A stretch of 6,979 nt of DNA, taken from assembly GCA_031259655.1 (NCBI GenBank), contig JAIRLF010000311.1, positions 1 to 6,979 of the forward strand. The letters run 5' to 3'. Source of the stretch: Prevotellaceae bacterium. GTDB lineage: Bacteria; Bacteroidota; Bacteroidia; Bacteroidales; UBA932. Shown piece by piece: positions 1 to 5,804 of the stretch. A model generated the notes under the pieces. The model was given only the letters and a program-made list of their open reading frames with translations, was not told the DNA's origin and did no database searches. How positions within the stretch are numbered: position 1 is the stretch's first letter; each line of letters begins with the position of its first letter. The position numbers were made by a program, and so were the translations under genes.

Positions 1-273
1 ACCGAACACCACGATAAAGTTATATCAAATCTGCGGAAATTTAAAACAATTTCTACAATCAGCGACTTGAACAGTGATGTTGTAGAAAAAGCGTTAAATT
101 CTAATTTTAAAGATTTTGAGGACGCTTTACAATATTTTTGTGCTTTACAGTCAAATTGTGAAGTGATATTGACTCGCAACAGTAAAGATTTTAAACTTTC
201 CCCTATTCCAATAATGACAGCAAACGAATTTCTTGAACAATACAAATCAGAATTTGCAGAATATACAGAATGA
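1..273 (+). CDS. PIN-domain protein (VapC-like toxin), 5'-truncated
   Basis: The plus-strand frame is open from the first base of the window to TGA at 271-273, giving the last 90 residues of a protein whose start lies upstream. PIN-domain proteins are usually about 130-140 residues, so roughly a third is missing. The segment FKDFEDALQYF (visible residues 36-46) followed by CEVILTRNSKDF (53-64) matches the C-terminal half of the PIN fold, where acidic residues (D38, D41 and D63 here) help hold the Mg2+/Mn2+ for single-strand RNA cleavage. A TTG at 67 could be read as a start, but the upstream codons continue the same domain, so it is not the real one. VapC-type toxins normally follow a small DNA-binding antitoxin gene, which would be outside the window. 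The first 120 bases contain only 37 G+C (about 31%), much poorer than lpxB. RNase activity and toxin role are family inference. Confidence 0.8.
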   Translation, partial: TEHHDKVISNLRKFKTISTISDLNSDVVEKALNSNFKDFEDALQYFCALQSNCEVILTRNSKDFKLSPIPIMTANEFLEQYKSEFAEYTE

Positions 274-286
274 ACAGAATTCTGTT
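273..286. repeat. Perfect 14-bp palindrome after the PIN gene
   Basis: AACAGAATTCTGTT is a perfect palindrome beginning at the last base of the PIN stop codon, in the 54-base gap between the convergent PIN and hicB genes. It can fold as a 5-bp stem with an AATT loop and is followed only by TAATTCT, so it is at best a weak bidirectional terminator. It could equally be a protein-binding site or chance in AT-rich DNA. Confidence 0.35.
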
Positions 287-327
287 TAATTCTACAATTC
301 CGTAAATTTTGATACACTGTCGAATGT

Positions 328-663
328 TCAATTAGTTATTTCATGTTCAATAGCCTTTCGTATAAAAGCATTGATACTCATTCCGTAACGCTCGGCAAGT
401 AATGCAACCTTTCCATGTATTTCGGGAGAGATATGTATGTCCAATACCCCGCTATATGCTTGGCTTGGTTTGATTCCGGATGCTTTGCAATGTTCGAGAT
501 ATTGTTCAATTGCGCCTTCAAAGTCAATGCGTAACTCGGAAACTGTATTTCCTTCGTATGTTATGCAATCTTTTGTAAGCCCTAAAACCTGTCCATATAA
601 ACAGTCATCCTCTTTGCTGTATTCGATACTTCCGAAGTATCCTTTGTATTCTAACCTGTCCAT
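328..663 (-). CDS. hicB: HicB-family antitoxin
   Basis: A 111-residue protein with the two-part layout of HicB antitoxins. Residues about 5-65 (YKGYFGSIEY, then LYGQVLGL, then the FEGAIEQYLEHC helix) form the partial RNase H-like fold that binds and blocks the HicA toxin. Residues about 73-109 (VLDIHISPEIHGKVALLAERYGMSINAFIRKAIE region) are a ribbon-helix-helix DNA-binding segment, with the short strand LDIHIS and two helices, used by this class to repress its own operon. The start ATG lies 2 bases after the hicA stop, as expected of a hicAB operon in which antitoxin follows toxin. The frame is intact and no key part is missing. Because the partner toxin gene is interrupted, this protein may now act only as an orphan regulator or as protection against a related HicA elsewhere. 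Family assignment is firm; present-day function is inference. Confidence 0.9.
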   Translation of the reverse strand: MDRLEYKGYFGSIEYSKEDDCLYGQVLGLTKDCITYEGNTVSELRIDFEGAIEQYLEHCKASGIKPSQAYSGVLDIHISPEIHGKVALLAERYGMSINAFIRKAIEHEITN

Positions 664-665
664 TG

Positions 666-920
666 TTATTTTATAAATCCATTATTCGTTAAATATTCTA
701 AAACCTGTTTCATAATGTAGCATTTAATGATGTTTGACGGATGTGGTTTATGAACCACATAAGATTTGTCGCCATTTTCAAACAATAAACGCGACCCGGA
801 AGTTTTACCTTTACTGTTAATTGTAAAACCGAAGATTTAGAATAATCGAACCATCTCCTCAAAAGTAAAATCTTTCGGTTGCGTTTTAAAGCGCTCTATC
901 AATTTTTCTTTTGTGCTCAT
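666..920 (-). pseudogene. hicA: hicA mRNA interferase toxin, interrupted by an in-frame stop
   Basis: Reading the minus strand from ATG at 920-918 gives 84 codons ending in TAA at 668-666, and the whole frame reads as HicA except for one internal TAA at 839-837 (codon 28). Before it comes MSTKEKLIERF...EEMVRLF; after it comes IFGFTINSKGKTSGSRLLFE, then YVVHKPHPSN, then MKQVLEYL, which are the hallmark HicA segments. The catalytic histidine (H57 in HKPHP) and the GKTSGSR strand both lie beyond the stop, so the 27-residue product should have no RNase activity. No frameshift is needed and no good start codon exists early enough after the stop to restore the domain. The length (84) is normal for the family. 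HicA is a dsRBD-fold, ribosome-independent mRNA interferase neutralised by HicB, whose gene begins 2 bases later. A sequencing error at this base would also explain the stop. Confidence 0.85.
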
Positions 921-934
921 TACAAAATTTTCCG

Positions 935-942
935 CAAAGATA
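935..942 (-). promoter_or_regulatory. Putative hicAB promoter, -7 element
   Basis: On the minus strand TATCTTTG matches the Bacteroidota -7 consensus TAnnTTTG and lies 14 bases upstream of the hicA ATG. No clear TTTG -33 box is seen 19-21 bases further upstream, so the promoter is either weak or dependent on a regulator. The short leader has no Shine-Dalgarno sequence. Confidence 0.5.
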
Positions 943-1149
943 ACTATTTTCACTTACATTGTACGGACAGTAACAATTTTTTTTCAATGTCTTCCCCAAA
1001 ACGTATGCGACAATGGCGGATATAATTAATTATGATTTAAAATTTCAGCCCTTTGCTTTTCGTACAAAATTATACTGTGCGACTTCTTGCCTCGACTTCG
1101 AAATAATGACGATGCGACAATCGGCAATGCACCCTGTTTACGGCGTTTT

Positions 1150-1181
1150 TTTGTACGGTATCAAAAAAAATAATAATTTTG
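1150..1181 (+). promoter_or_regulatory. lpxB operon promoter (Bacteroidota -33/-7 type)
   Basis: TTTG at 1150-1153 and TAATTTTG at 1174-1181 are separated by 20 bases, matching the TTTG-N19-21-TAnnTTTG consensus of the phylum's primary sigma factor. Transcription would start near 1188, giving a leader of about 68 bases before the ATG at 1256. The leader has no Shine-Dalgarno sequence, in line with the A-rich leaders of this phylum. Confidence 0.7.
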
Positions 1182-1255
1182 CGCTCTGTATAATGTTGTA
1201 AAAAGACAGATACGGAAGCAAATGATTTTCCGTATTCTTTCTCAAACGAATTGAA

Positions 1256-2413
1256 ATGAAAATATATTTTGTAACGGGAGAGCCTTCGGGCGATTTGCTT
1301 GCATCAAGTTTGATGAAAGCCTTAAAGGAGAAAGCGCCCGAGGCGGAATTTTACGGCGTCGGCGGCGAGACAATGAAATCGTACGGATTTCAAACCCTGT
1401 TCAATATGGCGGAACTTACGGTGATGGGCTTCTTTGAAGTCATTCCGAGACTTCCTCTGATATTGAAACGCCTCAAACAGACTGTCGCCGATATCGAAAA
1501 GCTTGCTCCCGACATCATCATAACCGTCGACAGCTGGGGTTTTGTGAGCGCTTTACTTTCGCGTCTCAAGAAAAAACATAACGCCGTTCCAAAACTGCAT
1601 TATGTCGCTCCGCAGGTGTGGGCGTGGAAAAAAGGCAGAGCAAAAAATGTCGCCAAACTCGTCGACCGTTTGATGACCCTTTTACCTTACGAACCGGAAT
1701 ATTTCGAAAAGTACGGGTTGAAATGCGATTTCGTAGGGCATCCGGTTGTCGAAAACAGAATTGACGAAATTGACGCAAGCGATTTTCGCTATAAATATAA
1801 TATCCCCTCTAAAGCCAATATTATATCCGTGTTGCCCGGAAGCAGAAACAGCGAAGTGAAACGGCTTATTCCTGTTTTCGTAAAAGCGATAGATATACTT
1901 TCGGAAAAAATCGAAAACCTGTATATAGTCATCCCGACAGTGGAAACAGTTGCCGACAGGGTGCGAAAAGCGTTTGAAAACATCGATTCGCCTTACCGGA
2001 TTATCACGGGACGCGACGAAAGATACGCCGCATTCAAACAAAGTATCGCAGCGATTGCCGCATCGGGGACAGTGTCGCTGGAACTTGCCTCGTGCAAAAC
2101 ACCGCATGTCGTGGCATATACATTCAATCCGTTCACGAACTTCCTTGCCGATATATTTGTCGACGTCGAATACGCCAATCTCATCAACATGCTTTGTCAC
2201 AAGGAAATCATACCCGAATTTATACTCGGCGAATGTCTTTCCGATTCGATTGCCGACAAAGTACTCGAACTGACGGACAGCAAAATCGCCGCGCAAATGA
2301 TACTCGAAACCGGCGAAGGACTGCGGAAACTGCAACTTCCCGACATTTTGCCTTCGGAAAAAGCCGCTGAAATTGTTCTCGAAATGATTTCCCAAAACGA
2401 TATAAAACGATGA
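1256..2413 (+). CDS. lpxB: Lipid-A-disaccharide synthase
   Basis: A 385-residue GT19 glycosyltransferase, the usual length. The enzyme joins UDP-2,3-diacylglucosamine and lipid X to form the beta-1,6 lipid A disaccharide at the inner face of the cytoplasmic membrane. Visible signatures in order: FVTGEPSGD (5-13), FYGVGGETM (32-40), MGFFEVIPRLP (57-67), YVAPQVWAWKKGRAK (116-130), LLPYEPEYF (142-150), FVGHPVVE (159-166), LPGSRNSEV (193-201, the UDP-binding region) and ASGTVSLELA (269-278). The canonical D-x-P-G/D-F motif reads VDSWGF at 91-96, with Trp where Pro is usual. The wording GVGGETM, VWAWKKGRAK and EPEYFEKYGLKCDFVGHP is closer to alphaproteobacterial and rickettsial LpxB than to the Bacteroides form I recall, which hints at horizontal transfer or a second paralogue. 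Its TGA overlaps the ATG of the next gene by 4 bases, so the two are almost certainly co-translated. The start is the first ATG after the promoter. Confidence 0.95.
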   Translation: MKIYFVTGEPSGDLLASSLMKALKEKAPEAEFYGVGGETMKSYGFQTLFNMAELTVMGFFEVIPRLPLILKRLKQTVADIEKLAPDIIITVDSWGFVSALLSRLKKKHNAVPKLHYVAPQVWAWKKGRAKNVAKLVDRLMTLLPYEPEYFEKYGLKCDFVGHPVVENRIDEIDASDFRYKYNIPSKANIISVLPGSRNSEVKRLIPVFVKAIDILSEKIENLYIVIPTVETVADRVRKAFENIDSPYRIITGRDERYAAFKQSIAAIAASGTVSLELASCKTPHVVAYTFNPFTNFLADIFVDVEYANLINMLCHKEIIPEFILGECLSDSIADKVLELTDSKIAAQMILETGEGLRKLQLPDILPSEKAAEIVLEMISQNDIKR

Positions 2414-4248
2414 AAAAAAGATTCCAGTATCTGCTCTCGCTGTTTGGACTGATTTTGGCGATTTTCGTCCTGCAAAAGCCGCTGTTCATGCTGTATAACA
2501 GGACTTTTTCGAGCAGTTGTTCCGCCGGCGATTATTTGACGGTCATATTGCACGGATTGAAGTTAGACCTCACTGTGACAGGCTATTTCATGTCGATACC
2601 ATGGTTGGGACTCTTGCTTTGCACGCTCTTCCACAGGATGAACCCGCGAAAGATTTTGCTGCCCTATTTCATAATCATAGCCCTGTTTACGGCTGTTGTT
2701 GTGGTGGTTGACGCTTCGCTTTACAGCTTTTGGAATTTCAAATTAGATGCAATGGCGCTGTTCTATCTCGATTCCCCGTCAGGGGCAATGGCGAGCGTTT
2801 CGTCCATGTTCATCATTTTACGGATATTCGCCGTTTTGTTGCTCGCGGGACTGTATTCGTGGCTGTTCGTGAAAATCACGCCCGCAGCATTTCCGCCCGT
2901 AAAAACGGCGACAGGTAAACTGAGGGGAATATTGGCAATGGTTGTCGTCGGATTTGTGCTGTTTGCCTTTATCCGCGGCGGTTTCAAAGAATCGACGGCA
3001 AATGCGGGAAGAGTCTATTTCAGCGATAATCAGTTTTTGAACCATTCGGCTGTCAATCCCGTCTTCAGTTTCGTATATTCCTTAAATATATCGGAGGATT
3101 TCGCCAAACAGTTCGATTTCTTTCCCGAAGACGAAAGACGTGCAAATTTCGAGGGGCTGTATCCGAAAGAAGGGGAAACATGCGTTCGCCTGTTGAAAAC
3201 AGAACGTCCTAACATAGTGATTATTCTGCTGGAAAGTTTTTCGGGAAACTTTATTGAACCTCTTGGCGGAGAACCGGGCGTTACGCCGAATATTAACCGT
3301 CTATCCGAAGAAGGAATATTTTTCACTCAATTCTATTCCAACAGTTTCCGTACCGACCGCGGGATTGTCAGCACTCTTAGCGGCTATCCGGGGTTACCGA
3401 CAACTTCCGTCATGAAACTTCCGGCAAAAAGCCGCAATCTGCCGTCCATCGCAAAGAGTCTGGGCAAAGCCGGATATAAATCCGGTTTTCTGTACGGCGG
3501 CGACATTGATTTTACGAATATGAAAAGCTATTTTTGGGGTACGGGATATCACAAAATTGTTTCGGACACAGATTTTACCCTGAAAGAACAACATACCCAC
3601 GCCTGGGGCGTGAACGACGATATTACGTTCGACTATCTGTATAATGAAATCTGCGAACGGAAAGATTCTCTTTGGCATATTGGGTTCCTGACTCTGAGCA
3701 GCCACGAGCCGTTCACCGTGCCGTATAACCGTTTCGAAAACAGGATTGTCAATGCTTTTGCCTATACGGACGAATGTGCAGGACGCTTTATCGACAAACT
3801 TAAAAAAACGCCGACATGGGATAATCTGCTGATAATCTTACTTGCCGACCATGGATATTGTTATCCCGCAGGAACGCTCACCGTCCGCGAGCCGGATTAT
3901 TTCCATACTCCGATGTTGTGGCTCGGCGGAGCAATAACCCAGCCATTGAAAGTGAACAAACCGGTCAACCAGACCGACCTCGCCGCCACTCTACTCGGGC
4001 AATTAAACCTTCCGCATGACGATTTTGCCTTCAGCAGAGACGTTTTCAGTTCGTCGTACACTTATCCCTTTGTGTTTTTTTCGTTCAACAACGGATTTGG
4101 ATTTAAGGACAGTACGGGCGTCTCGGTGTACGATAATCATCCGGATAAAGCAATTCTGGAACAACCGGAACATAGTCCCGAAAGAATAAAAAAAGGTAAA
4201 ACGATTTTGCAAACTTTATATGACGATTTGGGAAATTACGAATTGTGA
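2410..4248 (+). CDS. LTA-synthase-family membrane phosphoglycerol/phosphoethanolamine transferase
   Basis: A 612-residue protein with five hydrophobic segments at about 7-27, 55-75, 83-103, 132-153 and 173-190, followed by an alkaline-phosphatase/sulfatase-fold domain from about 265 that should lie in the periplasm. The metal and catalytic residues known from LtaS can be placed: E275 in LLESFSG, the nucleophile T315 in FRTDRG, W399 in HAWG, H432 in SSHEPF, and D480-H481 in LLADHGY. It is therefore probably active. LtaS proper polymerises glycerolphosphate, but Bacteroidota make no lipoteichoic acid, and relatives in Gram-negatives (MdoB/OpgB, EptA and others) move phosphoglycerol or phosphoethanolamine onto glycans or lipid A. 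The ATG overlaps the lpxB stop (ATGA), which suggests an outer-membrane lipid or glycan acceptor; the true substrate cannot be read from the sequence. It ends 120 bases before a convergent gene. Confidence 0.88.
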   Translation: MKKRFQYLLSLFGLILAIFVLQKPLFMLYNRTFSSSCSAGDYLTVILHGLKLDLTVTGYFMSIPWLGLLLCTLFHRMNPRKILLPYFIIIALFTAVVVVVDASLYSFWNFKLDAMALFYLDSPSGAMASVSSMFIILRIFAVLLLAGLYSWLFVKITPAAFPPVKTATGKLRGILAMVVVGFVLFAFIRGGFKESTANAGRVYFSDNQFLNHSAVNPVFSFVYSLNISEDFAKQFDFFPEDERRANFEGLYPKEGETCVRLLKTERPNIVIILLESFSGNFIEPLGGEPGVTPNINRLSEEGIFFTQFYSNSFRTDRGIVSTLSGYPGLPTTSVMKLPAKSRNLPSIAKSLGKAGYKSGFLYGGDIDFTNMKSYFWGTGYHKIVSDTDFTLKEQHTHAWGVNDDITFDYLYNEICERKDSLWHIGFLTLSSHEPFTVPYNRFENRIVNAFAYTDECAGRFIDKLKKTPTWDNLLIILLADHGYCYPAGTLTVREPDYFHTPMLWLGGAITQPLKVNKPVNQTDLAATLLGQLNLPHDDFAFSRDVFSSSYTYPFVFFSFNNGFGFKDSTGVSVYDNHPDKAILEQPEHSPERIKKGKTILQTLYDDLGNYEL

Positions 4249-4254
4249 TTTTGC

Positions 4255-4268
4255 AAAAAAGCCTTTTT
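4255..4268 (+). terminator. Weak A/T hairpin after the transferase gene
   Basis: Seven bases after the stop codon, AAAAAA-GCC-TTTTT can form a short A-T stem with a three-base loop that ends in its own T-run. The stem has almost no G-C content, so it is a poor intrinsic terminator by itself; the larger hairpin at 4317-4362 is the stronger candidate for the 3' end. Confidence 0.25.
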
Positions 4269-4316
4269 CGGAATGCATGGAAATACGAAACGCTTTATAT
4301 TCTCCCGTTTCCCGTG

Positions 4317-4362
4317 CGAAGACTGTTTCCACCTGTAAAACGAAACAGGAAAACAGGCTTCG
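4317..4362. terminator. Long hairpin between convergent genes, likely bidirectional 3' end
   Basis: The left arm 4317-4336 and the right arm 4345-4362 pair as three blocks: CGAAG/CTTCG, CTGTTT/AAACAG and CCTGT/ACAGG. These are separated by one A-G mismatch and a small asymmetric bulge, with an 8-base loop at 4337-4344. It lies 68 bases after the transferase stop and 6 bases after the DUF4783 stop on the other strand, so it is placed to end or protect both transcripts. No T-run follows on either strand, so it is not a classic Rho-independent terminator. Confidence 0.5.
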
Positions 4363-4368
4363 TATGCT

Positions 4369-4773
4369 TTACCGATTTTCGGTATAATCTTCGATTCTGA
4401 TTTGCCGGATTATATCGGTTTTACCCGTTTCCCGTTTAACGGCGCACGATATCCGGTATTTTTTTCCGGCGATAGTTTTATATGTGCCTATAAAAAATTT
4501 CGTCTCTCCCTGTCCGCCCTGATGATTGACGGCGAATTGTTTCGGTTTATTTTGAGTGAAAAAATCTTTCATCACCTGTATTGTTTGGGCTTTGCTGTAC
4601 ACATTGTTCTTCCCGAACATATCACATTCGACAGTATTTGCCAAATAGGAGGACAGCGCCGTCGCATCAGCGTTCTTAATAGCGTTTACAATTCCCTCGC
4701 ATTCTATTTTTTCCTGTCCTTGCACTGCAGCAGAGGAGAATATCATTAAAGTAATAATTAAAAAAAATCTCAT
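4369..4773 (-). CDS. DUF4783 family secreted protein
   Basis: A 134-residue protein with a clear Sec signal peptide: MRFF, a hydrophobic core (LIITLMIFSSAA) and a likely cleavage after VQG at residue 19, leaving about 115 mature residues. The mature part (IVNAIKNADATALSSYLA, then YSKAQTIQVMKDFF near 59-72, then GTYKTIAGKKYRISCAVK near 96-113) has the helix-then-sheet order of the small NTF2-like DUF4783 family found in Bacteroidota. Members are of unknown function; NTF2 folds often bind small ligands in a pocket, but no catalytic residues can be assigned. There is no lipobox cysteine, so the product is expected to be soluble in the periplasm. It is a single-gene unit with its own promoter, convergent with the lpxB operon and divergent from the uronate operon. 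Confidence 0.8.
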   Translation of the reverse strand: MRFFLIITLMIFSSAAVQGQEKIECEGIVNAIKNADATALSSYLANTVECDMFGKNNVYSKAQTIQVMKDFFTQNKPKQFAVNHQGGQGETKFFIGTYKTIAGKKYRISCAVKRETGKTDIIRQIRIEDYTENR

Positions 4774-4802
4774 TTTTTTACTGTTTAGTTAAACACCCGC
4801 AA

Positions 4803-4834
4803 AAAATGTGCCATCAACAGACCACACACATTTT
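4803..4834 (-). repeat. Inverted repeat in the DUF4783 leader
   Basis: AAAATGTG at 4803-4810 and CACATTTT at 4827-4834 are perfect 8-bp arms with a 16-base spacer. They lie between the -7 element (4842-4849) and the DUF4783 start, so the transcript could fold into a hairpin in its 5' leader or the DNA could bind a regulator. The arms are AT-rich and the role is unknown. Confidence 0.35.
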
Positions 4835-4841
4835 AACAGCG

Positions 4842-4849
4842 CAAAATTA
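4842..4849 (-). promoter_or_regulatory. DUF4783 promoter, -7 element
   Basis: On the minus strand TAATTTTG, followed by CGC, matches TAnnTTTG and is identical over these bases to the lpxB -7 box. The -33 region is poor (TTCTG about 18 bases upstream). The predicted leader is about 60 bases. Confidence 0.55.
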
Positions 4850-4908
4850 ATACTTTTTTCGAATTAACAGAAAATTCACGTTATTTATTTTTGAATTTTA
4901 ATGTTTTT

Positions 4909-4940
4909 TTTGTTGCTCTCAACAATATTTTATACTTTTG
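4909..4940 (+). promoter_or_regulatory. Promoter of the hexuronate operon
   Basis: TTTG at 4909-4912 and TACTTTTG at 4933-4940 are 20 bases apart, a full match to the Bacteroidota primary promoter. The start point would be near 4947, leaving a leader of about 45 bases that is A/T-rich with no Shine-Dalgarno. A 16-base palindrome covers the -33 box. Confidence 0.7.
4910..4925. promoter_or_regulatory. Candidate operator palindrome over the -33 box
   Basis: TTGTTG-CTCT-CAACAA forms a perfect 6-bp inverted repeat with a 4-base centre. It begins inside the -33 TTTG and extends into the spacer, where a bound repressor would block the polymerase. No regulator gene is present in the window, so the family that might bind is unknown and chance occurrence is possible. 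Confidence 0.4.
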
Positions 4941-4991
4941 CGCCGAAATATTTATACAGTTACTTATTGTTTTTTTTAAAGAAATAGAAAA

Positions 4992-5774
4992 ATGTCCAAG
5001 AGATTCAGTTTAGAAAAAAAGATTGCGTTCGTCACCGGAGCATCCTACGGAATAGGAATGGCGATAGCGAAAGCCTTTCACAGTGAAGGCGCTACAATTG
5101 TGTTCAACGATATAAATCTTGATTTGGTTCAACGGGGACTCGCCTCGTACAAAGAGGAGGGAATCACAGCCCACGGATATGTCTGCGACGTAACAAGCGA
5201 AAAAGAAGTCGAGGAAACCGTATCGAAAATCGTTTCCGAAGTGGGAACAATCGACATTCTGGTGAATAATGCCGGAATAATCAAACGCATTCCCGCTTTG
5301 GAGATGACCGCCGGAGAATTTCGACAAGTGATTGAAGTTGACCTTATCGGACCTTTTATCGTATCTAAAGCCGTAGCGCCGGGAATGATAAAAAAAGGCG
5401 GTGGAAAAATCATCAACATCTGTTCGATGATGAGTGAATTAGGTCGCGAAACCGTGTCGGCTTATGCGGCAGCAAAAGGCGGTTTGAAAATGCTCACCAG
5501 AAACCTCGCCTGCGAATGGGCGGAACACAATATCCAAGTCAACGGCATCGGTCCCGGATACATCGCTACTCCGCAAACAGCGCCTTTGCGCGAAAAGGGG
5601 CATCCGTTCAACGAATTTATTATCGCAAAAACGCCGGCGGCGCGCTGGGGTACGACCGAAGATTTGGAGGGTCCTGCGATATTCCTTGCATCTTCGGCTT
5701 CCGACTTCGTGAACGGTCATATCCTTTACGTAGACGGCGGGATTCTTGCATACATAGGAAAACAACCAAAATAA
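4992..5774 (+). CDS. SDR-family oxidoreductase, gluconate 5-dehydrogenase / KduD-like
   Basis: A 260-residue classical short-chain dehydrogenase. It shows the cofactor motif TGASYGIG (15-22), NNAG (92-95), catalytic S145, the Y158-x3-K162 pair in YAAAK, and the structural PGYI (188-191). The fourth tetrad residue, usually Asn in a VNL/VNQ segment, is Asp117 in VDL. The overall text (INICSMMSELGRE, GPGYIATPQTAPLRE, HILYVDGGILAYIGKQP) matches proteins annotated in Bacteroides as gluconate 5-dehydrogenase. Two reactions are plausible: 5-ketogluconate to gluconate (IdnO), or interconversion of 3-deoxy-hexulosonate diketo acid with 2-keto-3-deoxygluconate (KduD). The adjacent KDPG aldolase and hexuronate transporter favour the KduD role, in breakdown of pectin or glycosaminoglycan uronates, but the sequence alone does not decide, so no symbol is given. 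It is the first gene of the operon, cytoplasmic, and 30 bases ahead of the aldolase. Confidence 0.87.
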   Translation: MSKRFSLEKKIAFVTGASYGIGMAIAKAFHSEGATIVFNDINLDLVQRGLASYKEEGITAHGYVCDVTSEKEVEETVSKIVSEVGTIDILVNNAGIIKRIPALEMTAGEFRQVIEVDLIGPFIVSKAVAPGMIKKGGGKIINICSMMSELGRETVSAYAAAKGGLKMLTRNLACEWAEHNIQVNGIGPGYIATPQTAPLREKGHPFNEFIIAKTPAARWGTTEDLEGPAIFLASSASDFVNGHILYVDGGILAYIGKQPK

Positions 5775-5777
5775 TTT

Positions 5778-5797
5778 ATAATCAAACATAATCAAAT
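5778..5797 (+). repeat. 10-base tandem duplication between dehydrogenase and aldolase genes
   Basis: ATAATCAAAC is followed directly by ATAATCAAAT. The two units fill most of the 30-base gap before the aldolase ATG at 5805 and supply an unstructured A-rich leader that may aid translation in the absence of a Shine-Dalgarno. Probably a slippage duplication. Confidence 0.35.
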
Positions 5798-5804
5798 TAA
5801 AAAT

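Larger units (their letters stand above)
921..1255. other. Divergent intergenic region between hicA and lpxB
   Basis: About 335 bases with no credible gene. It holds the hicA -7 element near its left end and the lpxB promoter at 1150-1181. Short repeats are scattered through it: TTGTACGG at 959-966 and 1151-1158, its inverted core CGTACAA at 1061-1067, and ATGCGACAAT at 1005-1014 and 1112-1121. A 62-codon open frame at 1013-1201 has no recognisable domain, an unusual composition and no ribosome-binding or promoter context, and is judged spurious. No tRNA or riboswitch-like fold was recognised. Confidence 0.6.

Noticed and set aside
67..273. Complete 68-residue gene starting at TTG 67
   Set aside because: The same frame is open back to base 1 and the upstream residues belong to the same PIN domain, so it is a truncated larger gene.
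437..676. A 79-codon plus-strand frame opposite hicB
   Set aside because: Antisense to the intact hicB frame, with no recognisable motif.
837..839. Programmed readthrough or recoding at the hicA TAA
   Set aside because: TAA is the tightest stop codon, and no readthrough context or downstream structure was recognised; nonsense mutation or sequencing error is simpler.
1013..1201. A 62-codon plus-strand frame in the hicA-lpxB gap
   Set aside because: No domain, no leader or promoter of its own, and it runs through the lpxB promoter elements.
1682..2395. A 237-codon open frame on the minus strand inside lpxB
   Set aside because: It is fully antisense to a strongly recognised gene, shows no known domain, and has the Phe/Arg/Cys-rich composition of a shadow frame.
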